A DNA stretch of 40,537 bases from Adlercreutzia sp910585575 (GTDB lineage: Bacteria > Actinomycetota > Coriobacteriia > Coriobacteriales > Eggerthellaceae). The position numbers were made by a program, and so were the translations under genes. Where the stretch lies: assembly GCF_951801035.1 (NCBI RefSeq), contig NZ_CATOKT010000011.1; one strand, 5' to 3'. Shown here piece by piece: positions 21,697 through 28,540 of this stretch (positions are counted from its first letter, which is position 1; every line of letters starts with the position of its first letter). Below the pieces are notes generated by a model that saw only the letters and a list, made by a program, of their open reading frames with translations, was not told where the DNA came from and ran no database searches.

Positions 21697-23238
21697 ATGC
21701 GCTCCCCTCTCGACATTCTCATCGATCACCTGCCGGCGCCAGACCGCACCGACGGCACGCTGCCCTTGCTGCGGCGGCTGCGCATCAAATTCATTGCGGT
21801 GAATATGGGTCTGGCCACGTTGGTTTTGGCCGGCTCCTTCACCGCCATCTGCTACATGGACTATCGCAGCGACACCGACGACGTGTACCGCACCCTGGCC
21901 CAGGCGGCCAACCGCGCCATCGAGCGGCCCCAGCTGGTGCCCGAGAAAAATCCGCTGCTCCCCTTCGAAGAGGCGCCCGCCAACGACACGCCGGGCGTTC
22001 CTCACATTCCCACGGATCCCACCGGCCCAGACGAGCAGCCAGGGGGCACCGCCACGCCCCAGGGCGGCACCGAGCAGGACGCGAACACGCCCACCGAAGG
22101 CGACGAGGGATTCGCACCGCCCCAAATTGGCGGCGATCCGCGCACGGGCGGCGAGACGCCCCTGCCCATGGCGGTGTACTACTGCGAAAACGGCACCGCG
22201 GTAGCCCTTCCGGAATACTCCAGCGCCTCGGTGCCCGAGGCCGTGCTGGTCGATGCTCTCACGCAGGCCACCGCCTCCGCCGCTTCACGGGGACTCCTCG
22301 ACGGCGACGGCCTGTTCTTTGCGAAGCAGACCGTCGGCCCCGCCACCGTGGTGGCCTTCGCCGACAGCGCTGCCGCCGAATCGTGGAAGTCGCTGGCCCT
22401 GGTGCTGGCGGGCGTCGGCATGGGCGCCCTGGCCATCCTTTTCCTGCTCAACCTTGTCTTTTCCCGATGGGCCCTGCGACCGGTGCAGCAGGCATGGACC
22501 CAGCAACAGCAGTTCGTGGCCGATGCGTCCCACGAGCTGAAAACGCCCCTCACCGTCATCCTGGCCAACAACGCCATCCTGCGCAAGCGCAAGGACGAGA
22601 CCATTGCCAGCCAGGCCCAGTGGATCGAGAGCACCCAGATGGAGGCCGAGCGCATGCAGGGCCTGGTCACCGATATGCTGGACCTGGCGCGCTCCTCGGC
22701 CGCAGCCGCTGCCGTGCCCCGCACCCCCGTGAACTTCAGCCGCCTGGTGGACGGTGAGGCCCTCACCTTCGAATCGGTAGCGTTCGAGCGAGGTTTGACC
22801 TGGGAAAGCACCGTGCAATCGGGGCTGACCGTCGCTGGCGACGAACGTCGCCTGCAGCGCCTGGTGGCGGTGCTGCTGGACAACGCGTGCAAGTACACGA
22901 ATCCCGGGGGCTGCGTCGAGGTAACCCTGCGCGCGGAGGAACGCACGGCCTGTCTGCGCGTGCGCAATACCGGCGACGTCATTGCCGAAGAAGACCTGGC
23001 CCACCTGTTCGACCGCTTCTACCGCGTGGACAAGGCCCGCACCCATGGCGCGCTGGCGGCGGAGGGCAACGCAAGCAACCCCGCCGCCGTTCCGACCACC
23101 ACCGAAGGCTCCCCCAACGGCTATGGCCTAGGGCTGGCCATCGCCCGCGACATCGCCCAGGCTCACCGGGGCACCTTGAGCGCCACCAGCACTGCTGCGG
23201 AAGGCACGATTTTCACCCTGCGCTTGCCTCTGGTATAG
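21697..23238 (+). CDS. Sensor histidine kinase
   Basis: A 513-residue membrane kinase. A first helix lies at about residues 30-52. The extracytoplasmic sensor of about 180 residues includes a Pro/Gly/Thr/Gln-rich stretch (about 85-150). The second helix is at about 228-250. The HisKA box is S-H-E-L-K-T-P with phospho-acceptor H279; the N box is D-N-A-C-K-Y-T-N, the F box F-D-R-F-Y-R-V-D-K, and the G2 box G-Y-G-L-G-L-A-I-A. The low-complexity sensor segment recalls the Pro-rich insert of the DUF4353 lipoprotein. ATG 21697 is 8 bp after GAG; a GTG at 21691 is also possible. The signal sensed is unknown. Confidence 0.92.
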   Translation: MRSPLDILIDHLPAPDRTDGTLPLLRRLRIKFIAVNMGLATLVLAGSFTAICYMDYRSDTDDVYRTLAQAANRAIERPQLVPEKNPLLPFEEAPANDTPGVPHIPTDPTGPDEQPGGTATPQGGTEQDANTPTEGDEGFAPPQIGGDPRTGGETPLPMAVYYCENGTAVALPEYSSASVPEAVLVDALTQATASAASRGLLDGDGLFFAKQTVGPATVVAFADSAAAESWKSLALVLAGVGMGALAILFLLNLVFSRWALRPVQQAWTQQQQFVADASHELKTPLTVILANNAILRKRKDETIASQAQWIESTQMEAERMQGLVTDMLDLARSSAAAAAVPRTPVNFSRLVDGEALTFESVAFERGLTWESTVQSGLTVAGDERRLQRLVAVLLDNACKYTNPGGCVEVTLRAEERTACLRVRNTGDVIAEEDLAHLFDRFYRVDKARTHGALAAEGNASNPAAVPTTTEGSPNGYGLGLAIARDIAQAHRGTLSATSTAAEGTIFTLRLPLV

Positions 23239-23242
23239 AAAA

Positions 23243-23280
23243 GCCCCCGGCGCCTTGAAGAGGATAGCGGCACCGGGGGC
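23243..23280. terminator. Terminator between kinase and iron-sulfur genes
   Basis: Stem GCCCCCGGCGCC / GGCACCGGGGGC with a 14-base loop. On the minus strand it is followed by TTTTC. It separates convergent transcription units. Confidence 0.6.
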
Positions 23281-23349
23281 GGCAGATCGGAGCACCGTGA
23301 CCACCGAAGCGGCCGGGAGATGGCGCTCGTCCTGCTTGAGGAAAGGGCA

Positions 23350-24708
23350 TCAGCGCTCGAAAATGTCTCCGTTGAAGTCGAGGCGGAACGTATCGAGAAT
23401 CTGATGGGGGTTGTCCGTCAAGCTAACAGGGCGCCCGGCCATGGCATAGCGGTGCTTCTCGCCGTTCACTAACCACGCCGTCGGCACCTCATCGAGCAGC
23501 GCAATGGCATCGGCCGGGCAAATGTCCTGGCAGCTTCCGCACTTCACGCAGTCACCGGGCGTATGGGTCACGCCCAAGGTCCCGTCGGCCTCGTCGAACT
23601 TCGCGATGGCGCCCGTCGGGCAGAAGGTGGCGCACATGCGGCACGACTCGCACTTCGTGCCGTCGATGACCACCGCGCCCCACAGGCGACACGCCAGTTT
23701 GGCAGCTTTCGGCTCGCCCAGCTGAGCCAGGGCGTCAAGCAGACGCTCGCGGCGGTCGGGCAGAAAATGCGGCAGGGTGCCGTCCTTCATGACGTGCATG
23801 GATTGGGACACCTTGCGGCTATGGCCGGAGTTCCAGTAGAAGCGCAAGCCAGTTCCCGCTGTCACATCGGCCGCCTCGGCCTCGGGCGAGGAAAGGGAGA
23901 TGGGGGCGGAAGCGTCGACCTCGTTCGCCTGCGCAACCGCGTCTTTCTCAGCCGGCGCAGCGCCGTCCGCCCTGCTTTCAACCGGAACGCCTTCCGAAGC
24001 TGGCGCACCCTCTTCGATCGCAGCGCGCAAAGGCTCGCACGCGCGCTCCTCGGCGAAGTAGCCATCGCGAGCGCTCGGGGCGTCAGCCACCGTCACACTT
24101 TCGCACAACACCGACGCCGGCGGAACATCGGTCACCGTTACCGTCATAGCGTTGCCCCAGGCATTCAGCACCAAGCGAGCCGTCTCGGCCACCAGCTCGG
24201 CCGTAGCACGGCCATGGCGCTGGGCGCAGCGGTCGCACGCGCCGCAGAGCACCGTGACCTGCGTCACGCCCTCGGCGGCCAGTCCCGCCAAAAGCGACTC
24301 GTCCACCCGTCCCGCGCACACCACTTCAGCACAGGAGCCCTCGACAAGCAGCCCTTCCAAGGCCGCTGTTGCCTGACTGCAGGCAATCACCACCGCGGCA
24401 TCCGAGACCGCGGCCAGACACGCCGCTTTCAGCTGAGCATCGCTAGGATTCAGCGACTCTAACGCACAGGTAGGGCACACCGTCGCACAGGTACCGCAGC
24501 CCACGCACTGGGCCGCGTCGATAACCAGCTCGCCCTCCACCAGGGAAATGCAGCCCGACGTGCAAGCCGCGGCGCACTTCAGACAGTCCACGTTGCGGTT
24601 GCGCACCTTGGCGCACCGCTCGCGATGAACACGAATAGCCGCGCTGTCCACGGCCGCAAAGGCGGTACCCACATGACGATGGGCCGCCGCATCAATCCTC
24701 TCAACCAT
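23350..24708 (-). CDS. Multi-cluster iron-sulfur protein with MvhD/FlpD-like middle domain
   Basis: A 452-residue cytoplasmic protein. The N-terminal part has two clusters (C42, C45, C49, C53; C68, C71, C74, C78). A middle part, about residues 104-185, has V-V-C-A-G-R-V-D ... V-T-V-L-C-G-A-C-D-R-C, resembling the MvhD/FlpD domain that passes electrons in F420-nonreducing hydrogenase/heterodisulfide reductase systems. After a low-complexity Ala/Glu/Asp/Ser linker (about 210-275) come two more ferredoxin clusters (C-E-S-C-R-M-C-A-T-F-C-P and C-V-K-C-G-S-C-Q-D-I-C-P). At least four 4Fe-4S clusters are expected. Last gene after the NapG/NapH-like pair. Probably an electron hub for the nearby molybdoenzyme; partner not proven. 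Confidence 0.75.
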   Translation of the reverse strand: MVERIDAAAHRHVGTAFAAVDSAAIRVHRERCAKVRNRNVDCLKCAAACTSGCISLVEGELVIDAAQCVGCGTCATVCPTCALESLNPSDAQLKAACLAAVSDAAVVIACSQATAALEGLLVEGSCAEVVCAGRVDESLLAGLAAEGVTQVTVLCGACDRCAQRHGRATAELVAETARLVLNAWGNAMTVTVTDVPPASVLCESVTVADAPSARDGYFAEERACEPLRAAIEEGAPASEGVPVESRADGAAPAEKDAVAQANEVDASAPISLSSPEAEAADVTAGTGLRFYWNSGHSRKVSQSMHVMKDGTLPHFLPDRRERLLDALAQLGEPKAAKLACRLWGAVVIDGTKCESCRMCATFCPTGAIAKFDEADGTLGVTHTPGDCVKCGSCQDICPADAIALLDEVPTAWLVNGEKHRYAMAGRPVSLTDNPHQILDTFRLDFNGDIFER

Positions 24709-24723
24709 GATCGCTCCTCTTCT

Positions 24724-24759
24724 GCCGTCCGAAAACCTCTCCCAAAGTCTTCGGACGGC
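24724..24759 (-). other. Hairpin just upstream of the iron-sulfur gene's ribosome site
   Basis: A 10-bp stem GCCGTCCGAA / TTCGGACGGC ends only a few bases before the GAGGAG site of the 452-residue gene. There is no U-tract, so it is likely an intercistronic stability or processing element rather than a terminator. Confidence 0.45.
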
Positions 24760-24774
24760 ATCGATCAGTTATTG

Positions 24775-25845
24775 CTACTCAAGCCCCGGACGAAGCTCAT
24801 CGTCCATAACGGGATCGGGAATCTCCACCACAGTCTTCCCTGCCTTCTTGCCCACAAACACCGGCATAGTAATAGCCTTCGTGGGGCACACGTCCACACA
24901 ATTGCGGCAGCGGGTGCAGTCGGCCATGGTGCGCAGCCCGAATTCAGGATGGCGAATGTTGATGTCGGCCTCGCATACCTCGGCGCACTTGCTGCAGGAC
25001 GTGGCCTTCGCCGTCTCCAGGCACTTCTCGTCGTTGATGACCGGCACGAAGGTGCGCGAGAAGCGCGACACCAGATTCATCAGCGCCGACAGCGGGCAGA
25101 AGTTGCTGCACCACTTGCGCAGCACCACCAGCTCCACAACAAGCAGCGCCGGAATAAGAATCAACCCGATGGTGGCGTCGCCGGCCGAGAACGCACGCCA
25201 CACCAAAAGCACGGTGGCGAAGGTCAGGCCCACAGGACACACCAGGCAGAATACCGGGAAGCCGAAGATGGCCGTGGACAAGAGCGCGCCGCCCAGCACC
25301 GCGTGGCGGGAATCCACCTTGCCGTGGGGCTTCGGCTGGCACTTGCCGCACGCACCGCAGGCATGACCTTCCTTGGCGCCCTTCAGAAGCTCGATCTCCT
25401 GCTTTGAAATGGCCTTGATCTCGGAATTCTTCTTCTCGGCCAACTCCCGGCGCTTCTTAGGCGAGCGGAAGAAGTCGCGGATGCGGTCGATGAGCATGGT
25501 GGGGCACAGCCACGAGCAGAACGCACGGCCGAAGATGAGCACGAGGGCCGCGATGAGCAGCAGCGACACTACGGCGCGGGGCAGCATGGTCTTCGTGGCA
25601 ATCATGGTGCCCAGGGCACCCAGCGGGCACAAGAGCGAGAACGTATCCCAGCCAAAGCCCGAAAGGGTGCCGGTGCTCACGCCGGCAATGAGGCCCGCAG
25701 TCAAGCCGACGAACCCCACCGCGCCCACGGCGGTGCGCAGCTTGCGCGTCTTCAGCTTGGCGTCGTTGCCCTTCGCCGCGCTCTTCTTCGCCGTTGCCTC
25801 GGCCGTCGAGGCGGTCAGCGTCTCGTTGTTCTTCTGAGCAGTCAT
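24775..25845 (-). CDS. NapH-like membrane polyferredoxin
   Basis: A 356-residue inner-membrane protein with four or five helices and the family's paired cysteine motifs at helix ends: C-P-L-G-A-L, C-S-W-L-C-P, C-L-V-C-P-V-G and C-S-N-F-C-P-L. A C-terminal ferredoxin part has C-S-K-C-A-E-V-C and C-T-R-C-R-N-C-V-D-V-C-P. NapH-type proteins take electrons from quinol and pass them to NapG-type ferredoxins. The ATG at 25845 (site GGGAGG) is preferred over the longer frame. The N-terminal 45 residues are Ala/Lys-rich. It starts 10 bp after the NapG-like gene, so they are co-expressed. No NapA or NapB lies nearby, so nitrate is not implied. Confidence 0.85.
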   Translation of the reverse strand: MTAQKNNETLTASTAEATAKKSAAKGNDAKLKTRKLRTAVGAVGFVGLTAGLIAGVSTGTLSGFGWDTFSLLCPLGALGTMIATKTMLPRAVVSLLLIAALVLIFGRAFCSWLCPTMLIDRIRDFFRSPKKRRELAEKKNSEIKAISKQEIELLKGAKEGHACGACGKCQPKPHGKVDSRHAVLGGALLSTAIFGFPVFCLVCPVGLTFATVLLVWRAFSAGDATIGLILIPALLVVELVVLRKWCSNFCPLSALMNLVSRFSRTFVPVINDEKCLETAKATSCSKCAEVCEADINIRHPEFGLRTMADCTRCRNCVDVCPTKAITMPVFVGKKAGKTVVEIPDPVMDDELRPGLE

Positions 25846-25855
25846 AACGCCTCCC

Positions 25856-26566
25856 TTAGGCCTCGATGGGGCGCACGACAATGGCGCGCTCGCTGGACTT
25901 GATAGAACCGGACGACAGCGACAGGCACACGGCCTGGCAGGCGCCGCAACCGTTGCAGCGATCCTCCACCACGTAGGGGATGGGGTTCGCGCCGCCCTCG
26001 TCCTTCAGCTCGATGGCGCCGTAGTTGCAGGCGTCATAGCAATCGCGGCAGCCGGTCAGGCGGTAGGCCAGGCAGGTGCGGGGGTCGATCTCGGCCAGGC
26101 CGATGATGACGTTGCCCGTCTCGCCGGTCTCGGCGTTGCCCACCTGGGCATCGGCCGGAAGCTCCAGGGCGGCCGTGGGGCACACCTGCACGCACAGGGG
26201 CACGCCGCCGTTCTCCTCGTAGCAGAAATCGCAGTAATTGCCCGTATTGAAGTCGAGCATGGGGGCGCGCATACCCAAAAGACCGTCCTCGATCTTCGCC
26301 GGCACAATGGCCTGACGAGGGCACGCCTCGTAGCAGCGCTCGCAGCGAATGCAGGCGCTGACCAGATGGGCCTCGTCCTGGCCTCCCGGCGGGTGGTTCA
26401 GCGGGTTGTGGCCGGCATAGCGCAGACCGCCCAGGCCCAGCAGCGCCACCGTGGATCCGACGCCGATGAACAGGCCGCGGCGCGTGATGCCCCCCTTGGG
26501 CTCGCGCTTGGCCTCGGCGGCGTCCACGGTCTCCATCGTGGGCTCGGCCTTCTTCTCTTCCTTCAT
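25856..26566 (-). CDS. NapG-like exported ferredoxin
   Basis: A 236-residue protein with a Tat-type N-terminus (T-R-R-G-L-F-I-G-V-G followed by a hydrophobic stretch), so it probably sits outside the membrane, perhaps anchored. Four 4Fe-4S motifs: C-I-R-C-E-R-C-Y-E-A-C-P, C-D-F-C-Y ... C-V-Q-V-C-P, C-L-A-Y ... C-R-D-C-Y-D-A-C and C-N-G-C-G-A-C-Q-A-V-C. It likely receives electrons from the NapH-like protein. A TTG codon precedes the ATG at 26566; the ATG with GAGGAGG upstream is the better start. First gene of the three-gene iron-sulfur operon. Confidence 0.87.
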   Translation of the reverse strand: MKEEKKAEPTMETVDAAEAKREPKGGITRRGLFIGVGSTVALLGLGGLRYAGHNPLNHPPGGQDEAHLVSACIRCERCYEACPRQAIVPAKIEDGLLGMRAPMLDFNTGNYCDFCYEENGGVPLCVQVCPTAALELPADAQVGNAETGETGNVIIGLAEIDPRTCLAYRLTGCRDCYDACNYGAIELKDEGGANPIPYVVEDRCNGCGACQAVCLSLSSGSIKSSERAIVVRPIEA

Positions 26567-26569
26567 CAA

Positions 26570-26944
26570 AGCCTCCTCTTCAAAAAAGCAATTTCGGAAT
26601 TTGAGCCTCTCGAACCCTTTTTCTATAAAAACGGCTCCAGAGAATCAAATGCAGAGTGCGCCCAAGGAAGTCAGCGAGCGGCTCTGAGGCGTTTCAGATT
26701 GCCCCGCCTTGGGGCCAAGTGACCTTCGGTCACGCCGTGCCCCAAACAAGGGGCAAGATGAAATGCGTCAGAGTCGCGCAGCGTCGGCTCGTCCGCTCGT
26801 CCCGTCAGGGCGAGCGGAACAAGGAAGACAGAGCGGGCTTGCGTTGCCTGCGGGGCTTCTTACAGATGACCCGCTCTGTTCTCAGTTCTTCTCAAAGAGG
26901 ACGCCGACCGACCAGAGACGGCGTCCTCTTGCGTTACCTACGGG
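26570..26944. other. Gene-free interval with a run of hairpins
   Basis: Between the NrfD-like and NapG-like genes lie successive inverted repeats: GCCCC/GGGGC (about 26702-26716), GTGACC/GGTCAC (about 26719-26733), TGCCCC/GGGGCA (26739-26756), TCCGCTCG/CGAGCGGA (26792-26818), ACAGAGCGGG/CCCGCTCTGT (26828-26879) and the terminator at 26895-26930. The phrase TTGCGTT-CCT-CGGG recurs near 26840 and 26930. The minus-strand promoter for the NapG-like operon must lie here but I see no consensus boxes. Open frames crossing it have no family features. Confidence 0.5.
26895..26930 (-). terminator. Terminator of the molybdoenzyme operon
   Basis: A 12-bp stem AAGAGGACGCCG / CGGCGTCCTCTT with a 12-base loop lies 15 bp past the NrfD-like stop codon on the minus strand. 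The following sequence TTGAGAAG is only weakly U-rich. Confidence 0.6.
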
Positions 26945-27856
26945 CTACAGGGCCCACTGGAACTGGATGAGGGCGTTCACGGCTACTTCGTAGAGCAGCA
27001 CGCGCCACACCAGGGTGCCAATAATGGCGCACACCAGAGCCACAATGGCCAGCACCATGGTCTTGTCGGCGGCAATCTTGCCGGACATGGCCAGGAAGGA
27101 CAGCACGGCGGGAACCACGCAGCCCACCACGATGGCGCCCAGCCAGAAGGCCACGGCGTGCTCGCCCACCATAATGGCGGCGGTCACCTGCTCGGCCTGG
27201 CGCATGGCCACGTCGGGCAGCGTCGGGTCGAAGTAGTACTCCATCTCGGTGAAGTGCTCGCCCATGCCGGAAATGGTCACGGCGTAGATGAGCGTCACGG
27301 CCAGGGTGGCCAGGCTGCCGATGAAGGCAACCGTGGCGGACAGCTTCACCGCGTCCTCGGCCTTCGTGGCAGCGGCGATGACCATGGCGGCCAGACCGCC
27401 CAGCATCACCGTGGCCACCACGTAGTACAGGGGCAGCAGCATGGTGTCCCACACGGGAATGGCGCTCATCAGGTACGAGTCACCGGTGAGGAACGGCAGC
27501 AGCAGCGACACGATCACAGCCAGCACGGCGCACCATTTGGGGGCCACGCCCTCCTCGGAGCGGCGCATCATCAGGAAGTACAGGATGACCGCGATGGCGA
27601 ACACGATCACGGCAATCAGCTCGATGGTGATGCCGGACGTGATGTGGCCGAAGCCGTTCAGCATGCGCAGGGGGTGCTGGAGATGAAAGAACACCGCCAG
27701 GCCGCCCACGGCCAGGGCCACGATGGCGCTCGCGCACGAGGCCAGCTGCATCGACTTGCCCTTGCCGGCCAGCGTCAGAATGCCCTGCATCAGGAAGATG
27801 CCGCCAGCCAGGCAATTAAAGAAGGTGAAGAGAATCAAGGGCCATTGGATTTCCAT
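26945..27856 (-). CDS. NrfD/DmsC-type quinol-oxidising membrane anchor
   Basis: A 303-residue membrane protein with eight or so helices and few charged loops, fitting the DmsC/NrfD anchor of molybdoenzyme complexes. The N-terminal F-N-C-L-A-G-G-I-F-L-M-Q-G and the H-L-Q-H-P-L-R-M-L-N-G-F segment are typical of the DmsC group. It oxidises (mena)quinol and feeds electrons to the DmsB-like subunit. It starts 6 bp after the DmsB-like stop, with GGAGGGAG upstream. Third and last gene of the operon. Confidence 0.88.
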   Translation of the reverse strand: MEIQWPLILFTFFNCLAGGIFLMQGILTLAGKGKSMQLASCASAIVALAVGGLAVFFHLQHPLRMLNGFGHITSGITIELIAVIVFAIAVILYFLMMRRSEEGVAPKWCAVLAVIVSLLLPFLTGDSYLMSAIPVWDTMLLPLYYVVATVMLGGLAAMVIAAATKAEDAVKLSATVAFIGSLATLAVTLIYAVTISGMGEHFTEMEYYFDPTLPDVAMRQAEQVTAAIMVGEHAVAFWLGAIVVGCVVPAVLSFLAMSGKIAADKTMVLAIVALVCAIIGTLVWRVLLYEVAVNALIQFQWAL

Positions 27857-27862
27857 CGGTAG

Positions 27863-28522
27863 TTACTCCCTCCACTTTCGGCCCTCGCGCAACAGGTACA
27901 TCAGCTTGGGAGCGTTGCCCTTGTCGGTGAGGTGGTGAATATCGTTCTCGGTGAAGGCCTCCACGTAATCCTTCAGCTTCACGCGAGTCTTGGTCATGTC
28001 GTCGTAGCCGCAGCCGGGGCTGTCGGGATGGGCCGGGCCCTCGAAGTTCTCGACACCGTTGTCCAGGTCGCCGAAGAAGCGGGCGCGGGCGCCGCACTGG
28101 GCCACGCACTGGGGCAGCTCGCCCTGGCTGGTGCGCTGCTCGCACAGGGTGCACTTCTCCACGACGCGCTCGGTCTGATTCAGATAGCGAACGCCGTAGG
28201 GGCAGGCCATGGCGCAGAACTGGCAGCCGATGCACTTATCCTTGTCGATCTGGATGGTGCCGTCCTCGGCCACGTGCGAGGCCTCGGTGGGGCATACGCG
28301 CACACACTCGGGGTTCTCGCAGTGCTGGCACTGAACGGGGAGGAAGTACATCTCCACGTCCGGGTAGGTGCCGGAGCCGCCCTCGATGGGGTGGGGACCG
28401 ACGCGCAGGGTCTTGATCCAGAAGTTGCCCACGTCGACGCCGTTGATGGCCTTGCAGGCCACGGTGCAGGCGAGGCAGCCCGTGCAGCGGTTCAGGTCCG
28501 TGATGATTGCAAGATTGGACAT
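27863..28522 (-). CDS. DmsB-like four-cluster ferredoxin subunit
   Basis: A 219-residue electron-transfer subunit with four 4Fe-4S motifs: C-T-G-C-L-A-C-T-V-A-C, C-Q-H-C ... C-V-R-V-C-P, C-I-G-C-Q-F-C-A-M-A-C-P-Y-G and C-T-L-C-E-Q-R ... Q-C-V-A-Q-C. It has no signal of its own; in this family it is exported together with the Tat-bearing catalytic subunit. It bridges the NrfD-like anchor and the molybdenum subunit. The gene is 18 bp after the catalytic gene with GGAGGAG, indicating a tight operon. Confidence 0.92.
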   Translation of the reverse strand: MSNLAIITDLNRCTGCLACTVACKAINGVDVGNFWIKTLRVGPHPIEGGSGTYPDVEMYFLPVQCQHCENPECVRVCPTEASHVAEDGTIQIDKDKCIGCQFCAMACPYGVRYLNQTERVVEKCTLCEQRTSQGELPQCVAQCGARARFFGDLDNGVENFEGPAHPDSPGCGYDDMTKTRVKLKDYVEAFTENDIHHLTDKGNAPKLMYLLREGRKWRE

Positions 28523-28540
28523 TGCTTACTCCTCCTTCCT

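Noticed and set aside
23350..26566. A periplasmic nitrate reductase (nap) operon
   Set aside because: NapG- and NapH-like proteins are present, but no NapA, NapB or NapD is in the window, and the only molybdoenzyme has DmsBC-type partners.
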